Shown here in pieces: positions 1 to 7,448 of a stretch of 14,768 bases of DNA (positions are counted from its first letter, which is position 1; each line of letters starts with the position of its first letter). A program made the position numbers and the translations under genes. The DNA lies in assembly GCA_002691085.1 (NCBI GenBank), contig NZGX01000038.1:1-14768 (forward strand), in the 5' to 3' direction. The notes under the pieces were generated by a model. It searched no databases and had not been told where the DNA came from. It saw only the letters and a list, made by a program, of their open reading frames with translations. The stretch is from Rhodospirillaceae bacterium. Lineage in GTDB: Bacteria > Pseudomonadota > Alphaproteobacteria > Rhodospirillales > Rhodospirillaceae.

Positions 1-1
1 A

Positions 2-589
2 AAAATTTCAGAAATTGGGGTAAATACGCATTTTATAAGACGGCTGAATATGCGTGAACAATTGGTTAAAGAACTAGAAATCATTCCTGTTGAAGTTGTA
101 GTAAGGAATATAGCTGCAGGTTCAATTTCAAAAAGATTTGCAATAGAAGAAGGAACTAAGCTACCAAGATCAATGGTTGAATACTACTATAAAGATGATA
201 ACCTCGGCGATCCTCTAATTTCTGAAGAGCATATTACAGGGTTTGGCTGGGCAAATATCAATGAAATAGATGAAATTTTAAACACATCACTAATAATAAA
301 TGATTTTTTGATAGGACTTTTTTTAGGAGTTGGAATAAAACTTATTGATTTCAAGTTGGAATTTGGAAGATTGAAATCGGGAAAAGACGAAAATAAAATA
401 ATACTTGCTGACGAACTTTCACCAGATAATTGTCGTCTTTGGGATAAAAAAACTAATGAGAAGATGGATAAAGATAGATTTAGGCGTGATTTGGGAAACG
501 TTGAGTCAGCTTACCAAGAAGTCGCTAGCAGATTGGGAATACTTCCACAAAAAGCTCATTCTCATAATGAAAACTTAAAATTTAAATAA
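2..589 (+). CDS. purC: Phosphoribosylaminoimidazole-succinocarboxamide (SAICAR) synthase, 5' end outside the window
   Basis: PurC joins aspartate to CAIR using ATP to give SAICAR, in cytosolic de novo purine synthesis. The reading frame is open from base 2 and carries PurC-like residues upstream of the internal ATG at 50 (a THFIRRLN stretch just before MREQLVKE). That ATG is therefore not the start, and the gene runs in from the left edge. About 195 residues are visible. PurC proteins are usually about 240-255 residues, so some 50-60 N-terminal residues, including the start of the ATP-binding lobe, are missing. Visible family motifs are REQLVKE followed by EVVVRNIAAGS, then YYKDDNLGDP, KLIDFKLEFGR, LADELSPDNCRLWD and DRFRRDLG near the C-terminus. 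It ends in TAA, 47 bases before purS, and is probably the upstream member of the same operon. Identification is firm; only the start is unknown. Confidence 0.96.
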   Translation, partial: KISEIGVNTHFIRRLNMREQLVKELEIIPVEVVVRNIAAGSISKRFAIEEGTKLPRSMVEYYYKDDNLGDPLISEEHITGFGWANINEIDEILNTSLIINDFLIGLFLGVGIKLIDFKLEFGRLKSGKDENKIILADELSPDNCRLWDKKTNEKMDKDRFRRDLGNVESAYQEVASRLGILPQKAHSHNENLKFK

Positions 590-636
590 TTATTAATGGT
601 TAACAAATTTATATTTTTTAAGGAATTTTTTGATTA

Positions 637-882
637 ATGGTAAAAGCAATTGTATATATTTCTCTGAAAAATGGAGTTCTTGACCCGGAGGGTAAAGCAA
701 TCCAAAATGCATTAACAAATTTTGGATTTCAAGAGATTAATGAAATAAGAAAAGGTAAATTCATAGAAATAGAGCTAAATGAAAATAATAAATTAAAAGC
801 AAAAGATAAAGTAGATAAAATGTGTAGGAAACTTTTAGTAAACACAGTTATTGAAAACTATAATATTGAAATTATTGATTAG
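637..882 (+). CDS. purS: Phosphoribosylformylglycinamidine synthase subunit PurS
   Basis: PurS is the small, non-catalytic subunit of the three-part FGAM synthase (PurS-PurQ-PurL). It bridges the glutaminase PurQ and the synthetase PurL and is thought to help ammonia transfer between them. The 81-residue length is normal. The pattern is typical: a first strand (KAIVYISLKNGVLDPEGKAI), then NALTNFGF and a GKFIEIEL strand, as in the ferredoxin-like fold of the family. The ATG at 637 has an AAGGA ribosome binding site at 620-624, 12 bases away, which is a rather long spacing. It lies between purC and purQ and stops 2 bases before the purQ ATG, so the two are probably translationally coupled. Assignment rests on size, motifs and its partners next door. 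Confidence 0.95.
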   Translation: MVKAIVYISLKNGVLDPEGKAIQNALTNFGFQEINEIRKGKFIEIELNENNKLKAKDKVDKMCRKLLVNTVIENYNIEIID

Positions 883-884
883 AA

Positions 885-1577
885 ATGAAATCAGCTGTAA
901 TTGTTTTTCCCGGTTCAAATTGTGATAGAGATATTGCAGTAACATTATCTAAAGTTACTGGAAAAAAACCATTAATGATTTGGCATAATGAGAATGTAAT
1001 ACCAAAAGGAATTGATCTTATTGTTCTTCCTGGAGGGTTTACATATGGCGACTATCTTAGATCAGGAGCAATTGCATCGACTTCTAAAATTATTTCTGAA
1101 GTTAAAAACAAGGCTAATAAAGGGGTTGCAATTCTTGGCGTATGTAACGGCTTCCAAATCCTTACAGAGAGCGGGCTTCTATCAGGAATACTCCTTCCAA
1201 ATAAGAATCTTAAATTCATTTGTAAAGATGTTCATTTGAGAGTTGAAGAAAATAATAGTGTATTTACAAAATTATTTAAATTAAATGAAATTATCACTAT
1301 TCCTATAGCGCACCATGATGGAAATTATTTTGTTACTGAAGAAGAACTGAATATTTTAAAAGATAAAAACCTAATTGCACTAAGATATTGTAATCCTAGT
1401 GGGGAAGTAAATATTGATTCGAATCCTAATGGCTCTATAGAAAATATAGCTGGAGTTTTTAGTTCCAATAAAAGAGTGCTTGGTATGATGCCTCACCCAG
1501 AAAGACTAGCAGATATCAAGTTAGGGGGCATTGAAGGTTTAAAGTTTTTTGAAGGTTTACTAGAGGGTTTTTCATGA
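885..1577 (+). CDS. purQ: Phosphoribosylformylglycinamidine synthase subunit PurQ (glutaminase)
   Basis: PurQ is the class I glutamine amidotransferase of FGAM synthase. It releases ammonia from glutamine for use by PurL. In the 230 residues visible, the nucleophile is C87 in the GVCNGFQIL elbow, and the other two triad residues are H204 and E206 in MMPHPER. The N-terminal FPGSNCDRD and the PGGFTYGDYLRSGAIA loop (about 49-64) are PurQ signatures that separate it from other amidotransferases. Length is about the family norm. No strong ribosome binding site precedes the ATG. It begins 2 bases after the purS stop, so coupled translation is likely. The stop codon overlaps the purL start as ATGA (1574-1577), which fits near-equal production of the complex subunits. 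Confidence 0.97.
   Translation: MKSAVIVFPGSNCDRDIAVTLSKVTGKKPLMIWHNENVIPKGIDLIVLPGGFTYGDYLRSGAIASTSKIISEVKNKANKGVAILGVCNGFQILTESGLLSGILLPNKNLKFICKDVHLRVEENNSVFTKLFKLNEIITIPIAHHDGNYFVTEEELNILKDKNLIALRYCNPSGEVNIDSNPNGSIENIAGVFSSNKRVLGMMPHPERLADIKLGGIEGLKFFEGLLEGFS
1563..1567 (+). promoter_or_regulatory. Ribosome binding site of purL inside the end of purQ
   Basis: GAGGG lies 6 bases before the purL ATG at 1574, within the last codons of purQ. It supports this start and the ATGA overlap rather than a later ATG. Confidence 0.6.
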
Positions 1578-3778
1578 CAGATACAGATATAAATAAAAAT
1601 AATAAAGCTCATGGATTAACGGAAAACGAATATAACAACATATTAAAAATCCTGAATGGGAGAAAGCCAAACAATCTCGAGCTTGGAATCTTTGATGTAA
1701 TGTGGTCAGAACATTGTTCTTATAAGTCATCAAAGAAATGGTTAAAAACGCTTCCTACAAAAGCACCATGGGTAATATGTGGTCCTGGTGAAAATGCAGG
1801 TGTAATTGATGTAGGAGACAATTTAGCAATTATATTTAAGATGGAAAGTCATAATCATCCGTCTTTTATAGAACCTTACCAAGGTGCAGCAACAGGTGTT
1901 GGAGGGATACTAAGAGATGTTTTCACCATGGGCGCTAGGCCTATTGCAAATATGAATGCTCTTAGGTTTGGTGATATTAATCATAAAAAAACCAAACACC
2001 TTTTATCAGGTGTCATTTCTGGTATTGGAGGATATGGAAACTGTGTTGGTGTACCAACTGTTGGAGGTGAAGTTAATTTTCACAAAAGTTACAATGGTAA
2101 TATCTTAGTTAATGCAATGACTGTTGGACTTGCTGATAAGAATAAAATTTTTTATTCTGCAGCTTCAGGAGTTGGAAATCCAGTAATATATGTTGGATCA
2201 AAAACTGGGAAGGATGGAATACATGGTGCCACTATGGCATCAGCAGAGTTCGATGATAATACTGAAGAAAAACGACCTACTGTTCAAGTTGGAGACCCAT
2301 TTACTGAAAAATTATTAATTGAAGCCTGTCTTGAATTGATGGCCACAGATTCAATAATTGCTATTCAAGATATGGGTGCAGCAGGATTAACTTGTTCAAC
2401 TTTTGAAATGTGCTCTAAAGGTGGAACAGGTATTGAACTGAATCTTGATAATGTACCTGTGAGAGAAAAAGATATGAGTGCATATGATATTATGCTCTCC
2501 GAAAGTCAAGAAAGAATGCTTATGGTTGTAAAGCCTGAAAAGGAAGAACTTGCACGAAGTATTTTTAAAAAATGGGAATTAGACTTCTCTGTCATAGGTT
2601 ACCTGACTGATACAAAAAAGATGGTATTACTAAAAAATGGAAAGGAAGTAGCCAATCTCCCCATAGACCCGTTAGCGGAAGAATCACCTGAATATGACCG
2701 ACCTTGGGTGTTTAAACCTGAAGAACAAGAAATTAAAAAATATAATTTTGACTCTATTCATTGGACTAAGGCATTAAAAATTTTAAATACCTGTCCAGAT
2801 CTTGTAAGTCGTGAATGGATATGGACACAATATGACCACATGGTAATGGGTGATACTATTCAACGACCTGGAGGAGATGCAGCTGTTGTTCGTATTCATA
2901 ACTCAAATAAAGCTATAGCAATAACTACTGATACGACTCCTAGGTATGTTTCTGCAAATGCTTATGAGGGTGGCAAACAAGCCGTTGCAGAATCTTTTCG
3001 AAACTTATGCTCAGTTGGTGCCACCCCTTTGGCTATCACTGATAATTTAAATTTTGGCAATCCTGAGAAGCCAAATATCATGGGGCAACTAGTAAAATCA
3101 ATTGAGGGGATAGGCATTGCATGTAAAGAGTTAGAAATGCCAGTTGTTTCTGGGAATGTATCTCTTTACAATGAAACTGATGGAGAAGCAATTCAACCCA
3201 CACCAACTATTGGTGCGGTAGGCTTAATTGAGTCAATTGATAATATGATTACTATGGGATTTAAAAATCCAGACGATCCTGTTTTTCTTATTGGAGGAAA
3301 TAATAACTTTAATAAAGGATGGCTTGGACAATCACTTTTTGCCAGAGAGGTCTTTGAAAGAGAAGAAGGTGCTCCCCCCAATGTAAATTTACAACTCGAA
3401 AAATTAAATGGTAATTTTATTAAGAGGATAATTAACAAAAAATTAATTAATTCATGTCATGATATTTCTGACGGTGGTATAGCAATTTGCCTTTTGGAAA
3501 TGAGCATGACTTCAAGCATTGGCTTTACACTTGAGATAGATTCCGGTGTAACTAATGCCTGGTTATTTGGGGAAGATCAAGGAAGATATATCATTACATG
3601 TGAAAATGCTATGAGCTCCACAATAATAGATTTGGCAAAAAAAAATAAAATTAGCATGTTTAAGATTGGTTCTACAGGAGGAAAATATATTTCCTTTTCT
3701 AGGAACGAAAAGATATATTTAGATGAGCTGAAAAATGATAATAAAGATTGGCTAACTAATTATATGTCCAATAATTAA
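1574..3778 (+). CDS. purL: Phosphoribosylformylglycinamidine synthase subunit PurL (small type)
   Basis: PurL is the synthetase subunit: it converts FGAR, ATP and the ammonia released by PurQ to FGAM. At 734 residues it is the small PurL, which lacks a fused glutaminase and needs PurS and PurQ, both encoded just upstream. The tandem AIRS-like halves are visible. In the first half are MWSEHCSYKS (about 43-52, with the expected catalytic H47), FKMESHNHPSFIEPYQGAATG (88-108) and the GKDGIHGATMASAEF loop (212-226). The second half has RPGGDAAVVR (431-440), TDNLNFGNPEKP (489-500), VVSGNVSLYNET (524-535), SCHDISDGGIA (627-637) and GEDQGRY. The start is the ATG overlapping the purQ stop, with GAGGG 6 bases upstream. 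A run of nine A lies at 3637-3645, near the 3' end. Confidence 0.98.
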   Translation: MTDTDINKNNKAHGLTENEYNNILKILNGRKPNNLELGIFDVMWSEHCSYKSSKKWLKTLPTKAPWVICGPGENAGVIDVGDNLAIIFKMESHNHPSFIEPYQGAATGVGGILRDVFTMGARPIANMNALRFGDINHKKTKHLLSGVISGIGGYGNCVGVPTVGGEVNFHKSYNGNILVNAMTVGLADKNKIFYSAASGVGNPVIYVGSKTGKDGIHGATMASAEFDDNTEEKRPTVQVGDPFTEKLLIEACLELMATDSIIAIQDMGAAGLTCSTFEMCSKGGTGIELNLDNVPVREKDMSAYDIMLSESQERMLMVVKPEKEELARSIFKKWELDFSVIGYLTDTKKMVLLKNGKEVANLPIDPLAEESPEYDRPWVFKPEEQEIKKYNFDSIHWTKALKILNTCPDLVSREWIWTQYDHMVMGDTIQRPGGDAAVVRIHNSNKAIAITTDTTPRYVSANAYEGGKQAVAESFRNLCSVGATPLAITDNLNFGNPEKPNIMGQLVKSIEGIGIACKELEMPVVSGNVSLYNETDGEAIQPTPTIGAVGLIESIDNMITMGFKNPDDPVFLIGGNNNFNKGWLGQSLFAREVFEREEGAPPNVNLQLEKLNGNFIKRIINKKLINSCHDISDGGIAICLLEMSMTSSIGFTLEIDSGVTNAWLFGEDQGRYIITCENAMSSTIIDLAKKNKISMFKIGSTGGKYISFSRNEKIYLDELKNDNKDWLTNYMSNN

Positions 3779-3791
3779 TTCGAGGTGAATT

Positions 3792-4022
3792 ATGCCGATG
3801 GAAGAAAATGAGATCAAACAACTAATTAAAGATTCTTTTTCAGATGCGGAAGTGATAATTACTGACCTTAAGGGTGACGGAGATCATTTCGCAATTCATA
3901 TTATTTCATCATTATTCAAGGAAAAAAGTAGAATACAACAACATCAAATGGTATATAAAGCTTTAAAGGGAAGGATGGGTAACGAGTTACATGCACTTGC
4001 TATAAAAACCTCAACACCATAA
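3792..4022 (+). CDS. bolA: BolA family protein, partner of the monothiol glutaredoxin
   Basis: This 76-residue protein belongs to the short BolA/IbaG family, which forms [2Fe-2S]-bridged complexes with CGFS glutaredoxins and acts in iron-sulfur handling. Family features are GDGDHF (28-33), the basic FKEKSRIQQHQMVYKAL stretch, and GRMGNELHALAIKT near the C-terminus, where H67 is the invariant histidine expected to ligate the shared cluster. The short N-terminus and GDGDHF loop favour the BolA2/IbaG-like branch over classical E. coli BolA, so the symbol is a family label. There are two candidate starts, ATG at 3792 and ATG at 3798. GAGGTG at 3782-3787 is 4 or 10 bases away respectively, so either could be used. 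It lies 13 bases after purL and 81 bases before grxD. Confidence 0.93.
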   Translation: MPMEENEIKQLIKDSFSDAEVIITDLKGDGDHFAIHIISSLFKEKSRIQQHQMVYKALKGRMGNELHALAIKTSTP

Positions 4023-4103
4023 AAATTACTTTTTTACCTTGAAATCCATTCTTTTAAACATAACTAATTCATATCCTAATCAATAAATTTATAAGGAATA
4101 GCA

Positions 4104-4424
4104 ATGGACAAGTCTGATAGATTTTCTAATATCACTGAAGAAATAAACAATAATGATGTTGTTTTATTTATGAAAGGCTCACCTATGTTTCCACAATGTG
4201 GCTTTTCTGCCGCTGTGGTCCAAATCCTATCCAAGTTAGAAATTAAATTTAAAGGAATTGATGTTCTAGAAGATGATAATCTAAGGCAAAATATCAAAGA
4301 ATTTAGTGACTGGCCAACAATACCGCAACTTTACGTAAAAGGAGAGTTTATTGGAGGCTGTGATATTATCACAGAAATGGCACAAACTGGAGAATTGGAA
4401 AATCTTATTATTCCTAAACAGTAA
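4104..4424 (+). CDS. grxD: Monothiol glutaredoxin, Grx4/GrxD type
   Basis: This is a 106-residue CGFS-type glutaredoxin. Such proteins bind a [2Fe-2S] cluster with glutathione as a dimer, or as a heterodimer with BolA proteins, and pass clusters to acceptors; they are poor dithiol reductants. Evidence is KGSPMFPQCGFS at 24-35 with the active-site C32, the glutathione-binding WPTIPQLYVKGEF segment, and GGCDII near the C-terminus. The ATG at 4104 has AAGGA at 4093-4097, 6 bases upstream, so the start is well supported. The gene follows bolA directly, matching the known protein partnership. Its last 11 bases overlap the 3' end of the minus-strand molybdenum hydroxylase gene, and I see no clear rho-independent terminator after it. 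Confidence 0.96.
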   Translation: MDKSDRFSNITEEINNNDVVLFMKGSPMFPQCGFSAAVVQILSKLEIKFKGIDVLEDDNLRQNIKEFSDWPTIPQLYVKGEFIGGCDIITEMAQTGELENLIIPKQ

Positions 4425-6660
4425 ATTCACTTTCACTAATAGGAAGCTTTCTGATTCTTACACCCGTAGCGTTAAATATTGCATTAGTTAATGCTGGGGC
4501 AACGCCAGGAAGACCAACCTCTCCTATACCACCAGGATGTCCTCCCTGAGGTAAAATATAAGTTTCAATATCTGGTGTTTCCCTAAGAGAAATTAGTCGA
4601 TATGTATCAAAATTCTCTTGAATAGTTTTACCGTTTCTGACCTTAATTTTACCATATAGAGCAGCAGATAAACCTTCAAGTGAACATGACTCCATTTGCG
4701 CCTTTATAGTATCTGGATTAATTACTTTATGAGGGTTTACTACATTAATAACTCTATCAATTGTCAGATGTTTATCTTTTGAAATGGTTACCTCAACCAC
4801 TTGAGCAATAACAGACTGAAATGCTTCTATAAACGAAACTCCTCTTCCTCTTAGCGAGTTATCCAGTGTTGACTTGAGAGGCTTCTCCCATTTACTTTTC
4901 TCGCCAATAAATTCTAACAACCTAGAACATTCTGGTTTATCTTTTAAAAGATTAAGTCTAAATCTTAATGGGTCAACATCTAATCGGTTTGCCAATTCAT
5001 CAATAAATGACTCTAAGTAAAACCCATTATGAGACATAGAAACGCTTCTCCATTGACCAACAGGAATAGGATTATTTTGCTCCGACAATGTAAGTTTTTT
5101 TGGAGGAAGGTTATATGCAGAATAACTCATTGGATGAGTTAAACTTGATTTCTCATTAATTGGTTTGGTTACAATAGAAAAATCAAGAGCAGTCATTATT
5201 TCTTCTGAGTCTAATCCCATTCTAAGTCTTGCTAATGAATCAGGCCTATAAAAATCTTGGGTTGTATCCTCCTCTCTAGTCCATGTAAGCTTAATAGGAA
5301 TATTGGGAAGTTGTTTTGCTATTGAGACTGACTCTTTTACAAAATCCATTTTTGCTCTTCTGCCAAAACCGCCACCCATCAAAGTAGAGTAAACTTGTAC
5401 ATTATCTGATTTAACTTCAGCAACTTCATTTGCCGCAGACTTACTCCAGGAGGAAGACTGACTAGGTGACCAGACAGTTATTTTTGCATCTTCTGAATCC
5501 TGACCATCACTAATTTCATATAATGCTGTACATCCCATAGGTTCCATACATACATGTGCCAAATATGGTGTTTCATATACTGCCTCCAAGACACTAGAGG
5601 TCTTATCCCAAGATTCCTTAAAATTATTATCCTCTTCTAAGGTTTCTAATGACTCAGAATCTAATAACGCTAAATAATTTTTTCTAGCTAACTCAGAATC
5701 AAAGTTTTCTTCTTTAGGCTTTTCCCATTTTATATTTATTTTCGAAAGTGCTCTTTGAGCAATCCAAGTATTTTTAGCAATTACTGCAACAGCATTATCA
5801 AAGACTCTAACAACCTTTATCACTCCATCAGTACTCTTGATTGAGTTGGTATCAAAAGATTTAAGCTTTCCCCCAAAATAAGGACAATGTTTGATTGAGG
5901 CAAATAATAAATTATCAAACTTAATATCTATTCCATATATAGCTGAACCATCGACTTTTTCAGGCGCATCCAATCTTTTTATTGGCTTGCCTATAATTGA
6001 AAAATCTTTTTCATTTTTTAACTTAGGCTTTGATTTAGGCTCATAAAAAGATGCTTCTTCCGCGAGCTCCCCATAAGTTAAAGAACGACCAGACTGAGGA
6101 TGTATTACCAAACTATTTTTGGTAATAAGAGTTGTATCAATAACACCCAATCTTTTAGCCGCGGCTGAAATAAGCATAGACCTTGTCATTGCACCAACAT
6201 TTCTAAGATATATATAATTACCAAGTATTGCTGTTGAACCTGCAGTTATTGTCATTCCTACAAGTGGGGATACCTTATATAGAACTGTCCTGGCCACATC
6301 CCTCATAATGCCTGGATCCATTAATAATCTTGGCACTTCTCCTACTATATATGATCCATAATCCTTATCAAGAGGTGCTAATTCATAAGTTACATCATCC
6401 CAATTTGCATCCAATTCCTCTGCAATAATCATAGGGATTGATGTAGTAACACCCTGACCTAATTCAGCAGCTGGAACTGCAATTATTATCTTTCCTTCGG
6501 GATTTATTTTTACATAAGCATGAAGTGCATATGAATTTGGAGTGGTTTTTAAAAATTTTTCCTTAGCATCGCCATCTTTTAAAGACTGCAAACCATAAAA
6601 AAATGCTGCACCCCCTCCGACTGCTATACCTGAAACTATAAGACCTCTTCTAGAAATCAC
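4414..6660 (-). CDS. Tat-exported molybdenum hydroxylase large subunit, IorB-like (xanthine dehydrogenase family)
   Basis: This 748-residue protein is a molybdopterin-binding large subunit of the isoquinoline 1-oxidoreductase (IorB) branch. These enzymes hydroxylate N-heterocycles or oxidise aldehydes using a molybdenum cofactor with a small [2Fe-2S] partner. The N-terminus carries a twin-arginine motif (SRRGLIV, 3-9) and a hydrophobic stretch to about residue 23 without an obvious cleavage site, so it is probably exported or anchored facing the periplasm. In order: AELGQG (65-70), a hammerhead-like segment (about 224-312, starting GKPIKRLDAPEKVDGSA), MEP (372-374), GGGFGRR (429-435), PVGQWRSV (533-540), and GIGEVGLPG (711-719), with E714 the expected catalytic glutamate. 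This permuted order is usual for IorB. The start is GTG. No IorA-type iron-sulfur subunit or cofactor-maturation gene is in the window. The substrate cannot be told. Confidence 0.88.
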   Translation of the reverse strand: MISRRGLIVSGIAVGGGAAFFYGLQSLKDGDAKEKFLKTTPNSYALHAYVKINPEGKIIIAVPAAELGQGVTTSIPMIIAEELDANWDDVTYELAPLDKDYGSYIVGEVPRLLMDPGIMRDVARTVLYKVSPLVGMTITAGSTAILGNYIYLRNVGAMTRSMLISAAAKRLGVIDTTLITKNSLVIHPQSGRSLTYGELAEEASFYEPKSKPKLKNEKDFSIIGKPIKRLDAPEKVDGSAIYGIDIKFDNLLFASIKHCPYFGGKLKSFDTNSIKSTDGVIKVVRVFDNAVAVIAKNTWIAQRALSKINIKWEKPKEENFDSELARKNYLALLDSESLETLEEDNNFKESWDKTSSVLEAVYETPYLAHVCMEPMGCTALYEISDGQDSEDAKITVWSPSQSSSWSKSAANEVAEVKSDNVQVYSTLMGGGFGRRAKMDFVKESVSIAKQLPNIPIKLTWTREEDTTQDFYRPDSLARLRMGLDSEEIMTALDFSIVTKPINEKSSLTHPMSYSAYNLPPKKLTLSEQNNPIPVGQWRSVSMSHNGFYLESFIDELANRLDVDPLRFRLNLLKDKPECSRLLEFIGEKSKWEKPLKSTLDNSLRGRGVSFIEAFQSVIAQVVEVTISKDKHLTIDRVINVVNPHKVINPDTIKAQMESCSLEGLSAALYGKIKVRNGKTIQENFDTYRLISLRETPDIETYILPQGGHPGGIGEVGLPGVAPALTNAIFNATGVRIRKLPISESEFTV

Positions 6661-6668
6661 TATAGCGA

Positions 6669-6674
6669 CCCTTT
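6669..6674 (-). promoter_or_regulatory. Ribosome binding site supporting the GTG start of the iorB-like gene
   Basis: Read on the minus strand, AAAGGG lies 8 bases upstream of the GTG at 6660-6658. It supports this non-ATG start. The twin-arginine motif begins at the third codon, so a later start would remove the export signal. Confidence 0.55.
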
Positions 6675-6700
6675 ATTTTCAATATATAACTTTCTAAAAA

Positions 6701-7315
6701 CTACCTAGAGTAAAACTCAACAACTAAATTGGGCTCCATCTGCACAGGATATGGAACATCTTGTAATACTGGAACCCGTGTTAATGAACCATTACCCTTA
6801 TCATGATCAACAGTAATGTAATCAGGGAGGTCTCTTTCTGGAGAAACAATCGCATCCAGAACCAAATTCATTCCCTTTGCTTTATCACGCAACTCTATTT
6901 TATCACCCACTTTTACCATATAAGATGGAATTGTAACCTTTACATTATTAACCTTGATATGACCGTGACTAATCAGTTGACGAGATGAAAAAACTGTTGG
7001 AACAAATTTCATTCTATACACCAAAGCATCCAACCTGCACTCCAATATACCTATTAAATTTTCTGAAGTATCACCGGTTCTTCTAACTGCTTCCTTATAG
7101 TACCTAACAAACTGTCTCTCAGAAATATTTCCATAATAACCCTTTAGCTTTTGCTTAGCCATCAACTGTGTACCAAAATCAGAGGGTTTTCTTCTTCTTT
7201 GACCGTGCTCTCCAGGACCATACTCTCTTTTGTTAATAGGGCTTTTAGGTCTGCCCCAGAGATTTACACCTAAACGTCTGTCAATCTTGTATTTTGACGA
7301 TACTCTTTTACTCAT
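6701..7315 (-). CDS. rpsD: 30S ribosomal protein S4
   Basis: S4 binds 16S rRNA early in assembly of the small subunit. In E. coli it also represses its own operon. The 204-residue protein has the N-terminal YKIDRRLGVNLWGRPKSP region, the GPGEHGQRRRKPSDFG segment, the AKQKLKGYYGNISERQF helix region (about 53-69), and the S4 RNA-binding domain at about 94-157 (CRLDALVYRMKF, then SRQLISHGHIKVN). It ends in a conserved VEFYSR. The N-terminus lacks the zinc-binding cysteine cluster seen in some bacterial S4 proteins. Here rpsD stands alone rather than in the alpha operon, which I recall is usual for alphaproteobacteria. The ATG at 7315 has only a weak GAGAA upstream. The iorB-like gene follows after 40 bases with no terminator visible, so cotranscription is possible. 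Confidence 0.97.
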   Translation of the reverse strand: MSKRVSSKYKIDRRLGVNLWGRPKSPINKREYGPGEHGQRRRKPSDFGTQLMAKQKLKGYYGNISERQFVRYYKEAVRRTGDTSENLIGILECRLDALVYRMKFVPTVFSSRQLISHGHIKVNNVKVTIPSYMVKVGDKIELRDKAKGMNLVLDAIVSPERDLPDYITVDHDKGNGSLTRVPVLQDVPYPVQMEPNLVVEFYSR

Positions 7316-7355
7316 ATAGTTTTCTCATTATTGTTTAATTATTGTCCTGGTTATC

Positions 7356-7417
7356 AAAAAAAAAGCTTATTTTGCTACAAATAAGAGGGGAAATTCCCCA
7401 TTCCCAGAAATAAGCTT
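7356..7417 (-). terminator. Hairpin plus T-run, intrinsic terminator or leader attenuator between trmJ and rpsD
   Basis: On the minus strand a 10-base arm (7417-7408, AAGCTTATTT) pairs perfectly with a second arm (7372-7363, AAATAAGCTT). A run of nine T follows at 7364-7356, of which seven lie beyond the stem. The 35-base interior holds a smaller hairpin (arms 7387-7391 and 7395-7399, GC-rich). The T-run appears only in the minus-strand reading; on the plus strand the right arm is followed by a mixed sequence. The simplest reading is the terminator of the DAHP synthase-nadE-gltX-trmJ transcript, about 80 bases after the trmJ stop. It also lies only about 40 bases upstream of rpsD, so a conditional terminator in the rpsD leader is possible. 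Confidence 0.7.
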
Positions 7418-7419
7418 AC

Positions 7420-7448
7420 GATTTACGTTAATCAGCCTGTTAAGTCAA
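7420..7448 (-). promoter_or_regulatory. Weak candidate promoter upstream of the rpsD leader hairpin
   Basis: On the minus strand TTGACT (7448-7443) is followed after 17 bases by TAAATC (7425-7420). The -35 box is good (5 of 6) but the -10 box is poor (3 of 6), and such matches are common in AT-rich DNA. If real, transcription would start just before the hairpin at 7356-7417, placing that hairpin in the rpsD leader. Confidence 0.25.

Noticed and set aside
50..589. ATG at 50 as the start of purC
   Set aside because: The frame is open upstream to base 2 and encodes recognisable PurC residues, so the gene is cut by the window edge rather than starting here.
3193..3438. Open frame of about 81 codons on the minus strand
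   Set aside because: It is antisense to the conserved second half of purL and is a shadow frame.
4023..4103. Possible promoter or regulatory element between bolA and grxD
   Set aside because: A TTGAAA-like box is present but no acceptable -10 box follows at 16-18 bases; the gap is AT-rich and otherwise plain apart from the grxD ribosome binding site.
4076..4297. Open frame of about 73 codons on the minus strand
   Set aside because: It lies antisense within grxD, which has clear family motifs; the translation resembles no family and there is no gene context.
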